This document shows, in pieces, positions 42,462 to 49,929 of a stretch of 64,000 nucleotides of DNA (the stretch's first letter is position 1; the number at the start of each line of letters is the position of its first letter). The notes beneath the pieces were generated by a model. That model was given only the letters and a program-made list of their open reading frames with translations. It did no database searches and had not been told where the DNA came from. The translations under genes and the position numbers were made by a program. Source of the stretch: Herbidospora sakaeratensis (lineage in GTDB: Bacteria > Actinomycetota > Actinomycetes > Streptosporangiales > Streptosporangiaceae); NCBI RefSeq assembly GCF_001570525.1, contig NZ_BBXC01000012.1:376576-440575 (forward strand). The letters are read 5' to 3'.

Positions 42462-42485
42462 CGCGCTGACCCTGGAGAGTCGTTC

Positions 42486-43571
42486 GTGATCGCCCTGCCC
42501 GACTTCCCGTGGGACAGCCTCGCCTCGTACAAGACGACGGCCGAGGCTCATCCCGACGGCATCGCCGACCTGTCGGTCGGCACCCCCGTCGACCCGGTTC
42601 CCGAAGTCGTGCGCAGGGCGCTCGCCGACGCCGCCGACAGCCCGGGTTATCCGCTCACCTACGGCACCGCCCGGTTGCGCGAGGCAGCGGCGGGCTGGCT
42701 GGCCCGCCGCCACGGCGTGACGGCCGACCCGGCCGGCGTGCTGCCCACCATCGGTTCGAAGGAACTGGTCGCCTGGTTGCCGACCCTGCTCGGCGTCGGC
42801 CCCGGCGACAAGGTGATCTTCCCCGAGCTGGCCTACCCGACCTACGACGTGGGCGCCCGGCTGGCCGGGGCCGAGCCCTTCCCGACCGACGGCCTGCTCT
42901 CGCTCGGCCCCGAGCGGGTGCCCCTGGTCTGGGTCAACTCGCCGAGCAACCCCACCGGGAAGGTGCTCCCGGCCGAACACCTGGCCAAGGTGGTCGCCTG
43001 GGCCCGCGAACGCGGCGCGGTCGTCGCCTCCGACGAGTGCTACATCGAGCTCGGCTGGGAGAAGCGCCCCGTCTCGATCCTCCACCCCGACGTGTCGGGC
43101 GGCTCCCACGAGGGGCTGCTGGCCGTCCACTCCCTCTCCAAGCGCTCCAACCTGGCGGGCTACCGCGCCGCCTTCGTGGCCGGCGACCCGGTCCTGGTGA
43201 AGCGCCTGCTCGAGATCCGCAAGCACGCCGGCATGATCGTGCCCGAGCCGGTCCAGGCCGCCATGACGGCCGCCCTCGACGACGACGCCCACGCCGACGA
43301 GCAGCGCGAGCGCTACTCGGCCCGGCGCACCGCCCTGCGGGCCGCGCTGGAATCGGTCGGCTGGCGGGTCGACCACTCCGAGGCCGGGCTCTACCTGTGG
43401 GCCACCGACGGCACCGGCTGCTGGGACCAGGTCGCGCGGCTGGCCAAACTCGGCGTGCTGGTCGCGCCCGGCAGCTTCTACGGCACGGCCGGAGAGAGCC
43501 ACATCCGGGTCGCGATCACCGCCACAGACGAAAGAATCGCCGCAGCGGTCGCACGCCTCACAACCGCCTAG
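42486..43571 (+). CDS. dapC: N-succinyldiaminopimelate aminotransferase DapC
   Basis: A 361-residue class I/II PLP aminotransferase with GTG start. The N-terminal LPDFPWDSLASYKTTAEAHP is distinctive of actinobacterial DapC. SPSNPTGKVLPAEHL is the cofactor region, and the PLP Lys sits in AVHSLSKRSNLAGYRAAF. GSFYGTAGESHIRVAITATD near the end holds the carboxylate-binding Arg. It converts N-succinyl-2-amino-6-ketopimelate to N-succinyl-LL-diaminopimelate in the lysine and peptidoglycan pathway. dapE, the next pathway step, lies 1.5 kb downstream. Confidence 0.93.
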   Translation: MIALPDFPWDSLASYKTTAEAHPDGIADLSVGTPVDPVPEVVRRALADAADSPGYPLTYGTARLREAAAGWLARRHGVTADPAGVLPTIGSKELVAWLPTLLGVGPGDKVIFPELAYPTYDVGARLAGAEPFPTDGLLSLGPERVPLVWVNSPSNPTGKVLPAEHLAKVVAWARERGAVVASDECYIELGWEKRPVSILHPDVSGGSHEGLLAVHSLSKRSNLAGYRAAFVAGDPVLVKRLLEIRKHAGMIVPEPVQAAMTAALDDDAHADEQRERYSARRTALRAALESVGWRVDHSEAGLYLWATDGTGCWDQVARLAKLGVLVAPGSFYGTAGESHIRVAITATDERIAAAVARLTTA

Positions 43572-43627
43572 CGACCCGTCCGCATACGGGCGGATATGGC
43601 GCGTTTGTGTTGATAGGATCGCGCGCC

Positions 43628-44230
43628 ATGACGACAGCGGTGGTGCTCGGTCTGTGCCTCGCGGCGGTGGCCGTCGTGCTGGTCGCCTATTTCGTCACCG
43701 CCCGCCGCGACGGGCGGGGCCAGGGCCGCACGGCAGTCGAGGTCGAAGCCGACTTCTACCATGAATTCGACTATTTCGACCCCCGCACCATCCAGGTCGG
43801 CGACACCGCCACCGTGGAGGGCTCCCGGTTCAAGGCCATCGGCGCCCTCCACCTGATGCGGCAGGGCGACGAGTGGACCGAGCACCTGCTCGACGACGGC
43901 AGCCGCCGCGTCCACTGGCTCTCGGTCCAGGAGCGGCCCGAGGGCCTCGAGGTCATGTTGTGGACGCCGGTCCAGGCCCAGGGCATGGTCCCGGCCAAGA
44001 GCATGCTGATCATGGAGGGCGTCGAGTTCTTCCCGGGCGACCGGGGCACCGTCGCCTACCGGGCCGAGGGCATGACCGGCCTGCCCGAGCGCGGCCTGCT
44101 CGACTTCGCCGACTACCGCGCCCACGACGGACGCCTGCTGTCGTTCCAGCGCGTCCAGGGCGGCCAGTGGGTCGCGTCGTACGCCTCCCCGCTGACCCCC
44201 GGCTCGATCCAGGTCGACCGCAAGCCCTAG
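43628..44230 (+). CDS. Membrane-anchored DUF4178 protein
   Basis: A 200-residue protein starting MTTAVVLGLCLAAVAVVLVAYF, a single N-terminal membrane helix. The remainder follows the DUF4178 pattern: FDPRTIQVGDTATVEGSRFK, GDEWTEHLLDDGSRRVHWLS, MLIMEGVEFFPGDRGTVAYR, GLLDFADYRAHDGRLLSFQR. It is all-beta and probably extracytoplasmic or membrane-proximal. The function of the family is not established. The frame also extends upstream, but only antisense to dapC codons. It converges with the following gene, with 4 bases shared by the two stops. Confidence 0.85.
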   Translation: MTTAVVLGLCLAAVAVVLVAYFVTARRDGRGQGRTAVEVEADFYHEFDYFDPRTIQVGDTATVEGSRFKAIGALHLMRQGDEWTEHLLDDGSRRVHWLSVQERPEGLEVMLWTPVQAQGMVPAKSMLIMEGVEFFPGDRGTVAYRAEGMTGLPERGLLDFADYRAHDGRLLSFQRVQGGQWVASYASPLTPGSIQVDRKP

Positions 44231-44997
44231 CCCTGGCGCACCGGCTGCCATCCGTCCTGACCGGCCGAGGCGGTCCAGACGAACCCGTCGTGCACCACCT
44301 GGCGCAGCCCGTAGACCGGGGCGTGGGTGACGAACCAGGCGGCCTTCAGCCAGTCTTCCCGCGAGGCGCCCCTGGCGCGGGTGAACTCCTTCTTGGCGGC
44401 GGCGTCCTGCGGCGGGGGCGGCGACTCCTTCGGCGGATACCAGCAGTGCACCGCCCGGGGCTGGTCGCCGCGGAAGGCGGTGGCCAGGATCTCGGCGCTG
44501 CGCCGGTGGTCGGCGTAGGCGCCGCCGTCGGCCGACCGCTGCACGGCCTGGGCGGCGTCGTGGAGGTCCATGTCGAGGTAGCCGTCGACCTTCTCCAGGG
44601 CGGCGAAGAAGCGGCGGGTGGAGTAGACCGGGTCCATGATCTGTTTGACCGTGCCCCAGCCCTGGGAGGGCCGCTGCTGGAAGATGCCGACCGAGTCGCG
44701 GTCGCCGAAGGCGATGTTGGTCATCTTCGACTCCTGGATCGCCGTGATGTAGGCGATCTCCAGCGCCTGCTTGGGCAGCTTGCGCCGGGCCGCGACGGCG
44801 GCGATCGTGGCGGCCACCTGCGACTGCTCCAGGTCGAGGTCGAGGGTGCCCATCGGGACGGTGATCGTGCAGCCCTCGCCCAGCACGAATGGCTCGGCCT
44901 TCTTCATCAGCTGGTAGCCGGCGAAGAAGATCGCTCCCGCCAGGACGACCACGATGGCCACGATGGTCAGTGCTGTTCTGGAGGGACGCCGCGTCAC
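44227..44997 (-). CDS. Membrane-anchored transglycosylase-like protein
   Basis: A 256-residue protein with an N-terminal anchor (TALTIVAIVVVLAGAIFFAG). Residues about 58-115 have the lysozyme-like pattern QVAATIAAVAARRKLPKQAL, ITAIQESKMTNIAFGDRDSV, GIFQQRPSQGWGTV, in which the Glu of QES is the probable catalytic acid. The rest (ALEKVDGYLDMDLHDAAQAV) fits the second half of a small SLT-like fold. It is a widely seen actinobacterial protein without an experimentally set role that I can name; peptidoglycan cleavage is the inference. It is divergent to dapE, 47 bases from it. Confidence 0.78.
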   Translation of the reverse strand: MTRRPSRTALTIVAIVVVLAGAIFFAGYQLMKKAEPFVLGEGCTITVPMGTLDLDLEQSQVAATIAAVAARRKLPKQALEIAYITAIQESKMTNIAFGDRDSVGIFQQRPSQGWGTVKQIMDPVYSTRRFFAALEKVDGYLDMDLHDAAQAVQRSADGGAYADHRRSAEILATAFRGDQPRAVHCWYPPKESPPPPQDAAAKKEFTRARGASREDWLKAAWFVTHAPVYGLRQVVHDGFVWTASAGQDGWQPVRQG

Positions 44998-45030
44998 AGC
45001 CCAAGAACCTACCTTCTCGCAGCGCTGCCG

Positions 45031-45036
45031 TAGGCT
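45031..45036 (+). promoter_or_regulatory. Candidate -10 element of leaderless dapE transcript
   Basis: TAGGCT lies eight bases before the dapE ATG, and no ribosome-binding site is visible, consistent with transcription starting at or next to the start codon. Confidence 0.45.
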
Positions 45037-45044
45037 CGGCAGAC

Positions 45045-46091
45045 ATGCGACTTGATCAGGACGTGAGGACGTTGACCGCCGATCTGGTGGACGTCCGGTC
45101 GGAGAGCGGCGACGAGAAGGCCCTGGCCGACGAGATCGAGGAGGCGCTGCGGCGGTTGCCCCACCTGACCGTCGACCGCCACGGCAACAACGTGGTGGCG
45201 CGCACCTCCCTCGGCCGGGCCGAGCGGGTCGTCGTGGCGGGCCACCTCGACACCGTGCCGATCGCGGGCAACGTGCCGAGCCGGGTCGAGGGCGGCCGCC
45301 TGATCGGCTGCGGCGGCACCGACATGAAGGCCGGTGTGGCCGTCCAGCTGAAACTGGCCCTGCTCGACGCGCCCAACCGCGACCTGACCCTCGTCTTCTA
45401 CGACCTGGAGGAGGTCGAGGCGGCCCGCAACGGCCTCGGCGTGCTGGTGCGCGAACGCCCCGACTGGGTGCGGGGCGACTTCGCCGTGCTGATGGAGCCG
45501 ACCGACGGCGTGATCGAGGGCGGCTGCCAGGGCACCATCCGGGCCGAGATCGTCTCCCGGGGTGTACGCGCCCACAGCGCCCGCAGCTGGCTGGGGTTCA
45601 ACGCGATCCACGGCGCGGCCCAGATCCTCAACCGCCTGGCCGCCTACGAGCCCCGTCGGCCCGTGGTCGACGGCCTGGAATACCACGAGGGCCTCAACGC
45701 GGTGCTGATCCGCGGCGGCCACGCCGGGAACGTCATCCCCGACGAGTGCGTGGTGACGGTCAACTACCGCTTCGCCCCCGACCTCACCGAGGAGCAGGCG
45801 CAGAACCACCTGCGCGAGGTCTTCGACGGCTTCGAGGTGACGATCGCCGACTCGGCCCCCGGGGCCCGGCCCGGCCTCGACCACCCGGTCGCGGCGGCAT
45901 TCACGGAAGTGGTCGGCGGCGAACCCCGCGCGAAGGTCGCATGGACCGATGTGGCCCGTTTCTCCGCACTTGGAGTTCCAGCTGTGAACTACGGACCGGG
46001 CGATCCCGCGATGGCCCACAAAGTCGACGAATACGTCGAACTCGACAAGATCGTCGAGGCCGAGCGGGTCATGACAGCCTGGTTGACCTGA
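45045..46091 (+). CDS. dapE: Succinyl-diaminopimelate desuccinylase DapE
   Basis: A 348-residue M20-family protein beginning MRLDQDVRTLTADLVDVRSESGDE. Metal-site residues are visible in VVAGHLDTVPIAG (His, Asp), CGGTDMKAGVAVQLKLAL, VFYDLEEVEAARNGLG (Glu pair) and AVLMEPTDGVIEGGCQGTI. The dimerisation or lid segment starts at RGVRAHSARSWLGFNAIHGA, and the C-terminal metal His is in NYGPGDPAMAHKVDEYV. It yields LL-diaminopimelate from the succinylated product of DapC, encoded nearby. A -10-like TAGGCT just upstream suggests leaderless expression. Confidence 0.94.
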   Translation: MRLDQDVRTLTADLVDVRSESGDEKALADEIEEALRRLPHLTVDRHGNNVVARTSLGRAERVVVAGHLDTVPIAGNVPSRVEGGRLIGCGGTDMKAGVAVQLKLALLDAPNRDLTLVFYDLEEVEAARNGLGVLVRERPDWVRGDFAVLMEPTDGVIEGGCQGTIRAEIVSRGVRAHSARSWLGFNAIHGAAQILNRLAAYEPRRPVVDGLEYHEGLNAVLIRGGHAGNVIPDECVVTVNYRFAPDLTEEQAQNHLREVFDGFEVTIADSAPGARPGLDHPVAAAFTEVVGGEPRAKVAWTDVARFSALGVPAVNYGPGDPAMAHKVDEYVELDKIVEAERVMTAWLT

Positions 46092-46112
46092 GGCTTCTAC
46101 CCGTAGAAAGAA

Positions 46113-46158
46113 GAAAGTGGCTTTCCTCGCCGGCCATTTGGCGGGGAAAGCCACTTTC
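46113..46158 (+). terminator. Terminator hairpin after dapE
   Basis: GAAAGTGGCTTTCC (46113-46126) pairs perfectly with 46145-46158 around a GC-rich loop that may extend the stem. It lies 21 bases after the dapE stop. Confidence 0.85.
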
Positions 46159-46276
46159 CGTCCCGAGCAGCACCCTCGACTGTTAGACGGGGCCGAAGCG
46201 AAATCCGGTTCCACGGTTCCGTGTGGATTCTCAAGATTTTTTCCACGGCCATCCTGAGGGGCTAGCGTGGCGTCCC

Positions 46277-47047
46277 ATGAACACGATTCGCCGTGAACGT
46301 CGCCAGGGCCCGCAGCTGCTCCGAGGCGAGATGGTGCCCGACTCCACCCACGACCAGCGCCTGCTCGACCGGCGCGGCCCGGCCGACTGGCTGCACATGG
46401 ACCCCTGGCGGGTGCTGCGCATCCAGGCCGAGTTCGTCGAGGGCTTCGGCTCCCTGGCCGAGCTCCCGCCGTCGGTCACCGTCTTCGGCTCGGCCCGCAC
46501 CAAGCCCGACTCGCCCGACTACGAGCTCGGCGTCCGCCTCGGGGCCGCGCTCGCCGACGCCGGCTACGGCGTCATCACCGGCGGCGGCCCCGGCTGCATG
46601 GAGGCCGCCAACAAGGGCGCGGTGGAGGCCGGCGGCATCTCGGTGGGCCTCGGCATCGAGCTCCCGCACGAACAGTCGATGAACGAATACGTCAACCTGG
46701 GCGTCGAGTTCCGCTACTTCTTCGTCCGCAAGACCATGTTCGTCAAGTACTCGTGCGGCTTCGTCACCCTCCCGGGCGGCTTCGGCACGCTCGACGAGCT
46801 GTTCGAGGCGCTGACGCTCGTCCAGACCCGGAAGGTCACCTCGTTCCCGGTGATCCTGATGGGCTCCTCGTTCTGGGGCCCGATGGTCGACTGGATCAAG
46901 TCGTCGCTGCTGGGCGAGGGCAAGATCTCCCCGCAGGACGTCGACCTGATCAGGGTCACCGACGACGTCGACGAGGCGGTGCGCATCATCGTGGAGGCCG
47001 ACCGCCGCCGCGAGGAGGAGGCGAGCCTCGTGGGAGACGCCCAATAA
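46277..47047 (+). CDS. LOG-family (TIGR00730) protein, long form
   Basis: A 256-residue protein; the ATG at 46277 (MNTIRRERRQGPQLLRGEMV) is preferred over one 18 codons upstream because a -10-like TAGCGT lies eight bases before it. VTVFGSARTKPDSPDYE opens the Rossmann-like fold, VITGGGPGCMEAANKGA binds nucleotide, and YFFVRKTMFVKYSCGFVTLP then GGFGTLDELFEALT is the PGGxGTxxE motif. These enzymes act as nucleoside-monophosphate phosphoribohydrolases (cytokinin-releasing in LOG). The next gene is a second LOG protein overlapping by one base (TAATG). Confidence 0.88.
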   Translation: MNTIRRERRQGPQLLRGEMVPDSTHDQRLLDRRGPADWLHMDPWRVLRIQAEFVEGFGSLAELPPSVTVFGSARTKPDSPDYELGVRLGAALADAGYGVITGGGPGCMEAANKGAVEAGGISVGLGIELPHEQSMNEYVNLGVEFRYFFVRKTMFVKYSCGFVTLPGGFGTLDELFEALTLVQTRKVTSFPVILMGSSFWGPMVDWIKSSLLGEGKISPQDVDLIRVTDDVDEAVRIIVEADRRREEEASLVGDAQ

Positions 47048-47616
47048 TGTACGTCTGCGTTTTCTGCGCCTCCTCCCAGAAGATCGACCCCAAGTACTTC
47101 CGGCTGGCCGCCGACGTGGGCGCCGAGCTCGCCCGGCGCGGCCACCACCTCGTCAGCGGGGGCGCGATCGTCTCGTGCATGGGCGAGGTCGCCCGCGCGG
47201 CCAGGGCCGGCGGCGCCCAGACGATCGGCGTGATCCCCCAGGTCCTGGTGGACATCGAGATCGCCGACACCGACTCCACCGAACTGGTCGTCACGACCGG
47301 CATGCGCGAGCGCAAAGGGATCATGGACGCCCGCTCCGACGCCTTCCTGGTCCTTCCGGGCGGCATCGGCACGATGGAGGAACTCTTCGAGATCTGGACC
47401 GCCCGGGCCCTGGGCATCCACCAGCGCCCGTTGGTCCTGCTCGACCCGTGGGGCCTCTACACCCCTCTGAAAGACCTCGTCGAGGGCATGTACGACCAGG
47501 GTTTCACCCGCCCCGACGTCTTCGACGGCATCGCCTGGGCCACGACCGTCGAAGAGGCCTTCGACCTCCTGGAACAGCCCACGCCCCGGATCACCCCCGG
47601 AGTCGACGAGGCGTGA
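47047..47616 (+). CDS. LOG-family (TIGR00730) protein, short form
   Basis: A 189-residue protein starting MYVCVFCASSQKIDPKYFRL, typical of canonical LOG proteins. The motifs are complete: VSGGAIVSCMGEVARAA, RERKGIMDARSDAFLVLPGG with Arg-Lys, and GIGTMEELFEIWTARALGIH. It should cleave AMP-type nucleoside monophosphates to base and ribose 5-phosphate, acting on N6-modified adenine nucleotides if it behaves as LOG. Start overlaps the upstream LOG stop, so the two are translated together. Different lengths argue for a heteromer or distinct substrates. Confidence 0.9.
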   Translation: MYVCVFCASSQKIDPKYFRLAADVGAELARRGHHLVSGGAIVSCMGEVARAARAGGAQTIGVIPQVLVDIEIADTDSTELVVTTGMRERKGIMDARSDAFLVLPGGIGTMEELFEIWTARALGIHQRPLVLLDPWGLYTPLKDLVEGMYDQGFTRPDVFDGIAWATTVEEAFDLLEQPTPRITPGVDEA

Positions 47617-47621
47617 CCTGC

Positions 47622-47819
47622 CTAGGCCAGCCCGCGCCGGGCCAGGGCCGGCGGCCTGCGCCCGGCGATGGCCTCGGCCATGGCGACCGCCTGCCCGATC
47701 GCCTCGGCGTGGGCCGGGTCGGCCACGAGGAACTGGGCCGGGCCGCGCCAGGCGGCCAGGGCGGCCACGGCGATGGCCTCGTCGAGGTCGGCCGGCAGCT
47801 CGATGGTCTCTGTCGCCAT
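47622..47819 (-). CDS. Small conserved-looking hypothetical protein
   Basis: The ATG at 47819 (MATETIELPADLDEAIAVAAL) gives 65 residues. The composition is Ala-rich and helical, with GPAQFLVADPAHAEAIGQAV. No motif is recognised. It fits tightly between the LOG gene and the DivIVA-like gene on the opposite strand. Frame usage fits coding (G/C third positions), but I have no homology evidence; a spurious reading frame is possible. Confidence 0.4.
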   Translation of the reverse strand: MATETIELPADLDEAIAVAALAAWRGPAQFLVADPAHAEAIGQAVAMAEAIAGRRPPALARRGLA

Positions 47820-47845
47820 GTCCTCGATGCTCTCACGCCCGGCAC

Positions 47846-48199
47846 ATGTGGCACGATTCGTATGTGCTGGTCGTACTCGTTCTCGCCGCGCTCGCGGTCG
47901 TGGGCTGCGTGGTCTGGGTCTCCATGGGCCAGGGCGGGGCGATGGCGGAGTTCCCGCCCGACGTGCCGCCGCTGGAGCTCCCCGACGCCGCCCAGGTGAC
48001 CGCCGTCGACCTGGTGACCGTGCAGTTCCCGGTCGGCCTGGTCGGCTACCACACCGGTTCCGTCGACGAGACCCTCCAGCGGGCCGCGACCGCCATCCGC
48101 GACCGCGACACCCGCATCGCCGTGCTGGAGCAGAAGGTGGCCGAGCTGATGGCGAGCCGCCTCCAGGCCAAGTCGCTCGATTCGGAAGAGGCATGGTAG
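47846..48199 (+). CDS. Membrane-anchored DivIVA-domain protein
   Basis: A 117-residue protein with one N-terminal transmembrane helix (YVLVVLVLAALAVVGCVVWV). A DivIVA-type segment follows after a short linker: VDLVTVQFPVGLVGYHTGSV, DETLQRAATAIRDRDTRIAV, continuing as coiled coil. In DivIVA, the FPVGLRGY-like turn inserts into curved membrane. The short C-terminus has no extra domain. tag starts inside its stop region with 7 bases of overlap. Possibly a scaffold at septa or tips. The start may alternatively be the GTG six codons downstream. Confidence 0.75.
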   Translation: MWHDSYVLVVLVLAALAVVGCVVWVSMGQGGAMAEFPPDVPPLELPDAAQVTAVDLVTVQFPVGLVGYHTGSVDETLQRAATAIRDRDTRIAVLEQKVAELMASRLQAKSLDSEEAW

Positions 48200-48738
48200 A
48201 GATCGTCCGCTGCGCCTGGGCCACCAGCGACCCGCTCTACCTCGACTACCACGACCACGAGTGGGGCCGCCCGGTCCACGGCGACGACAGGGTCTACGAA
48301 CGCGTCACCCTGGAGGCGTTCCAGTCGGGCCTGTCGTGGATCACCATCCTGCGCAAGCGGGAGAACTTCCGCCGCGCCTTCGACGGCTTCGTGATCGAGA
48401 AGGTGGCGGCCTACACCGAGAAGGACGTCGACCGCCTGATGGCCGACGCCGGGATCGTCCGCAACCGGGCCAAGGTCGACGCCGCCATCGCCAACGCCCG
48501 CGCCGCCCTCGACCTCCCCGAGGGCCTCTCAGCCCTGGTCTGGACGTACGCCGAGCCCGACTCCCCGGTGCGCAGGACGATGGCCGAGATCCCCTCGTCC
48601 ACGGTCAACTCCCAGGCGCTGGCCAAGGAGCTCAAGAAGAAGGGCTTCCGGTTCGTCGGCCCCACCACCGCCTACGCCCTGATGCAGGCGATCGGCCTGG
48701 TCAACGACCACATCGAAGGCTGCGTGGCTAGGACGTGA
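48193..48738 (+). CDS. tag: DNA-3-methyladenine glycosylase I
   Basis: A 181-residue protein. MVEIVRCAWATSDPLYLDYH holds the N-terminal Cys/His zinc ligands, and DHEWGRPVHGDDRVYERVTL is the family signature. SGLSWITILRKRENFRRAF and MADAGIVRNRAKVDAAIANA make up the HhH-like helical region, and the C-terminal GFRFVGPTTAYALMQAIGLV with NDHIEGC provides the remaining zinc ligands. It excises 3-methyladenine in base excision repair. The 3' end overlaps the convergent PaaX-like gene by 11 bases. Confidence 0.95.
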   Translation: MVEIVRCAWATSDPLYLDYHDHEWGRPVHGDDRVYERVTLEAFQSGLSWITILRKRENFRRAFDGFVIEKVAAYTEKDVDRLMADAGIVRNRAKVDAAIANARAALDLPEGLSALVWTYAEPDSPVRRTMAEIPSSTVNSQALAKELKKKGFRFVGPTTAYALMQAIGLVNDHIEGCVART

Positions 48739-49495
48739 GGGTCCGCTCCACGAACGCCGCCGCCTTCGGCATCAGCCGCGACGCCTCCTGCTCGAAATAG
48801 GCCCGCGCCTTGTCGCCCGGCCACCCCGAGGGCAGCAGCGCCGCCGGGAGCCCCGGGTCGCGGAACAGGAAGTTGCGCCAGGTGTGCACCAGGCGCGACC
48901 TGACCGCGAAGACCAGGTCGTCGGGGGCGTCGTCGGGCAGCCCGTCGATCAGGGGCCGGGCCCCCGCGAGCCACTCCTCGTAGGCCCGTCCGATCGCGTC
49001 GAGATCCCAGGCCCGGGCCAGCAGGTCGACCGGATCGCCGTCGAGCACCGCCTCGAACCGGTCGGCGTGCAGGTCGAGCTGGTCGAGCTCGGCCGAGGCG
49101 CGGGGGCCGATCCAGGTGGTCTCCGAGAGGGGGGCGTACCCGAGGAAGGACAGGTGGGCCCGCAGCCGCTCGCGCCGGGTGCGGTCGCGCACGGGTTCGA
49201 TCACCAGCAGGTGCCAGCGGCCCGGCCAGGTGATCGTGCCGCCCCGGTAGACCCGGGCGGCCGCCTCGTCGAGACGTCGCACACATTTCGGCGTGGCCGC
49301 GTAGCCCGGGCCGTGGGGCAGCCGGACCGGATCGAGCCACCCCTGCCGGACCATCCGGGAGATCGCCGTCCGGACGGCGGGCGCGGCGATCTCCAGCGGC
49401 GCCAGCAGCCGGACCAGGGCGGCCACCGACGCCTGGCCTCCCCGGCTGCGCAGATGGTCGCCGTAGAGGTCGAAAAGCGCGGCTCGGGCGTTCAT
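48728..49495 (-). CDS. PaaX-family transcriptional regulator
   Basis: The ATG at 49495 (MNARAALFDLYGDHLRSRGG) gives 255 residues. The N-terminal winged helix (VAALVRLLAPLEIAAPAVRT, AISRMVRQGWLDPVR) is followed by the PaaX core GPGYAATPKCVRRLDEAAAR, VYRG and the ferredoxin-like PGRWHLLVIEPVRDRTRRERLR. The C-terminal domain is YFEQEASRLMPKAAAFVERT. PaaX proteins repress phenylacetate catabolism in response to phenylacetyl-CoA. No paa genes are in the window, so the target is elsewhere or different. Confidence 0.85.
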   Translation of the reverse strand: MNARAALFDLYGDHLRSRGGQASVAALVRLLAPLEIAAPAVRTAISRMVRQGWLDPVRLPHGPGYAATPKCVRRLDEAAARVYRGGTITWPGRWHLLVIEPVRDRTRRERLRAHLSFLGYAPLSETTWIGPRASAELDQLDLHADRFEAVLDGDPVDLLARAWDLDAIGRAYEEWLAGARPLIDGLPDDAPDDLVFAVRSRLVHTWRNFLFRDPGLPAALLPSGWPGDKARAYFEQEASRLMPKAAAFVERTLTS

Positions 49496-49678
49496 CCCAC
49501 CCAGTGTGGAGTCAGGAAGTTCCGCCGACAATCCATGGGCCGACCGCTTTGATCCTCAACCGAGTCCTCTCCCGTTACCTTTTTGAACCCGGAGGCGGGA
49601 TAATAGGACATCACAGAAGACGTGAATGCGCCGGCCACCCTTCATTGGACGGCCGACAACGCGGGAAGGGATACACGC

Positions 49679-49846
49679 ATGGCGGCGATGAAGCCGCGGA
49701 CTGGTGACGGTCCGCTGGAAGTCACCAAGGAAGGCCGGGGCATCGTCATGCGGGTCCCGCTCGAAGGTGGCGGCCGGCTTGTCGTCGAGCTATCGGCGGA
49801 CGAGGCCAGCGCCCTCGGTGACGCGCTGAAGAACGTGGTCGGCTGA
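49679..49846 (+). CDS. DUF3117 small conserved protein
   Basis: A 55-residue protein starting MAAMKPRTGDGPLEVTKEGR, with GGAAGGG eight bases upstream. It continues GIVMRVPLEGGGRLVVELSA and DEASALGDALKNVVG. This is an almost universal, highly conserved actinobacterial small protein of unknown function. It sits upstream of pepA and is shorter than most automatic annotation cut-offs. The frame open from 49622 lacks an initiation site. Confidence 0.93.
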   Translation: MAAMKPRTGDGPLEVTKEGRGIVMRVPLEGGGRLVVELSADEASALGDALKNVVG

Positions 49847-49929
49847 CTACAGCCGGATATCGAGCGACGTCGGCCCCGCCGCGGTCTTCCGCGCCGGGGC
49901 CGCATCCTTTTCCTTGACGTGGAGAGACC

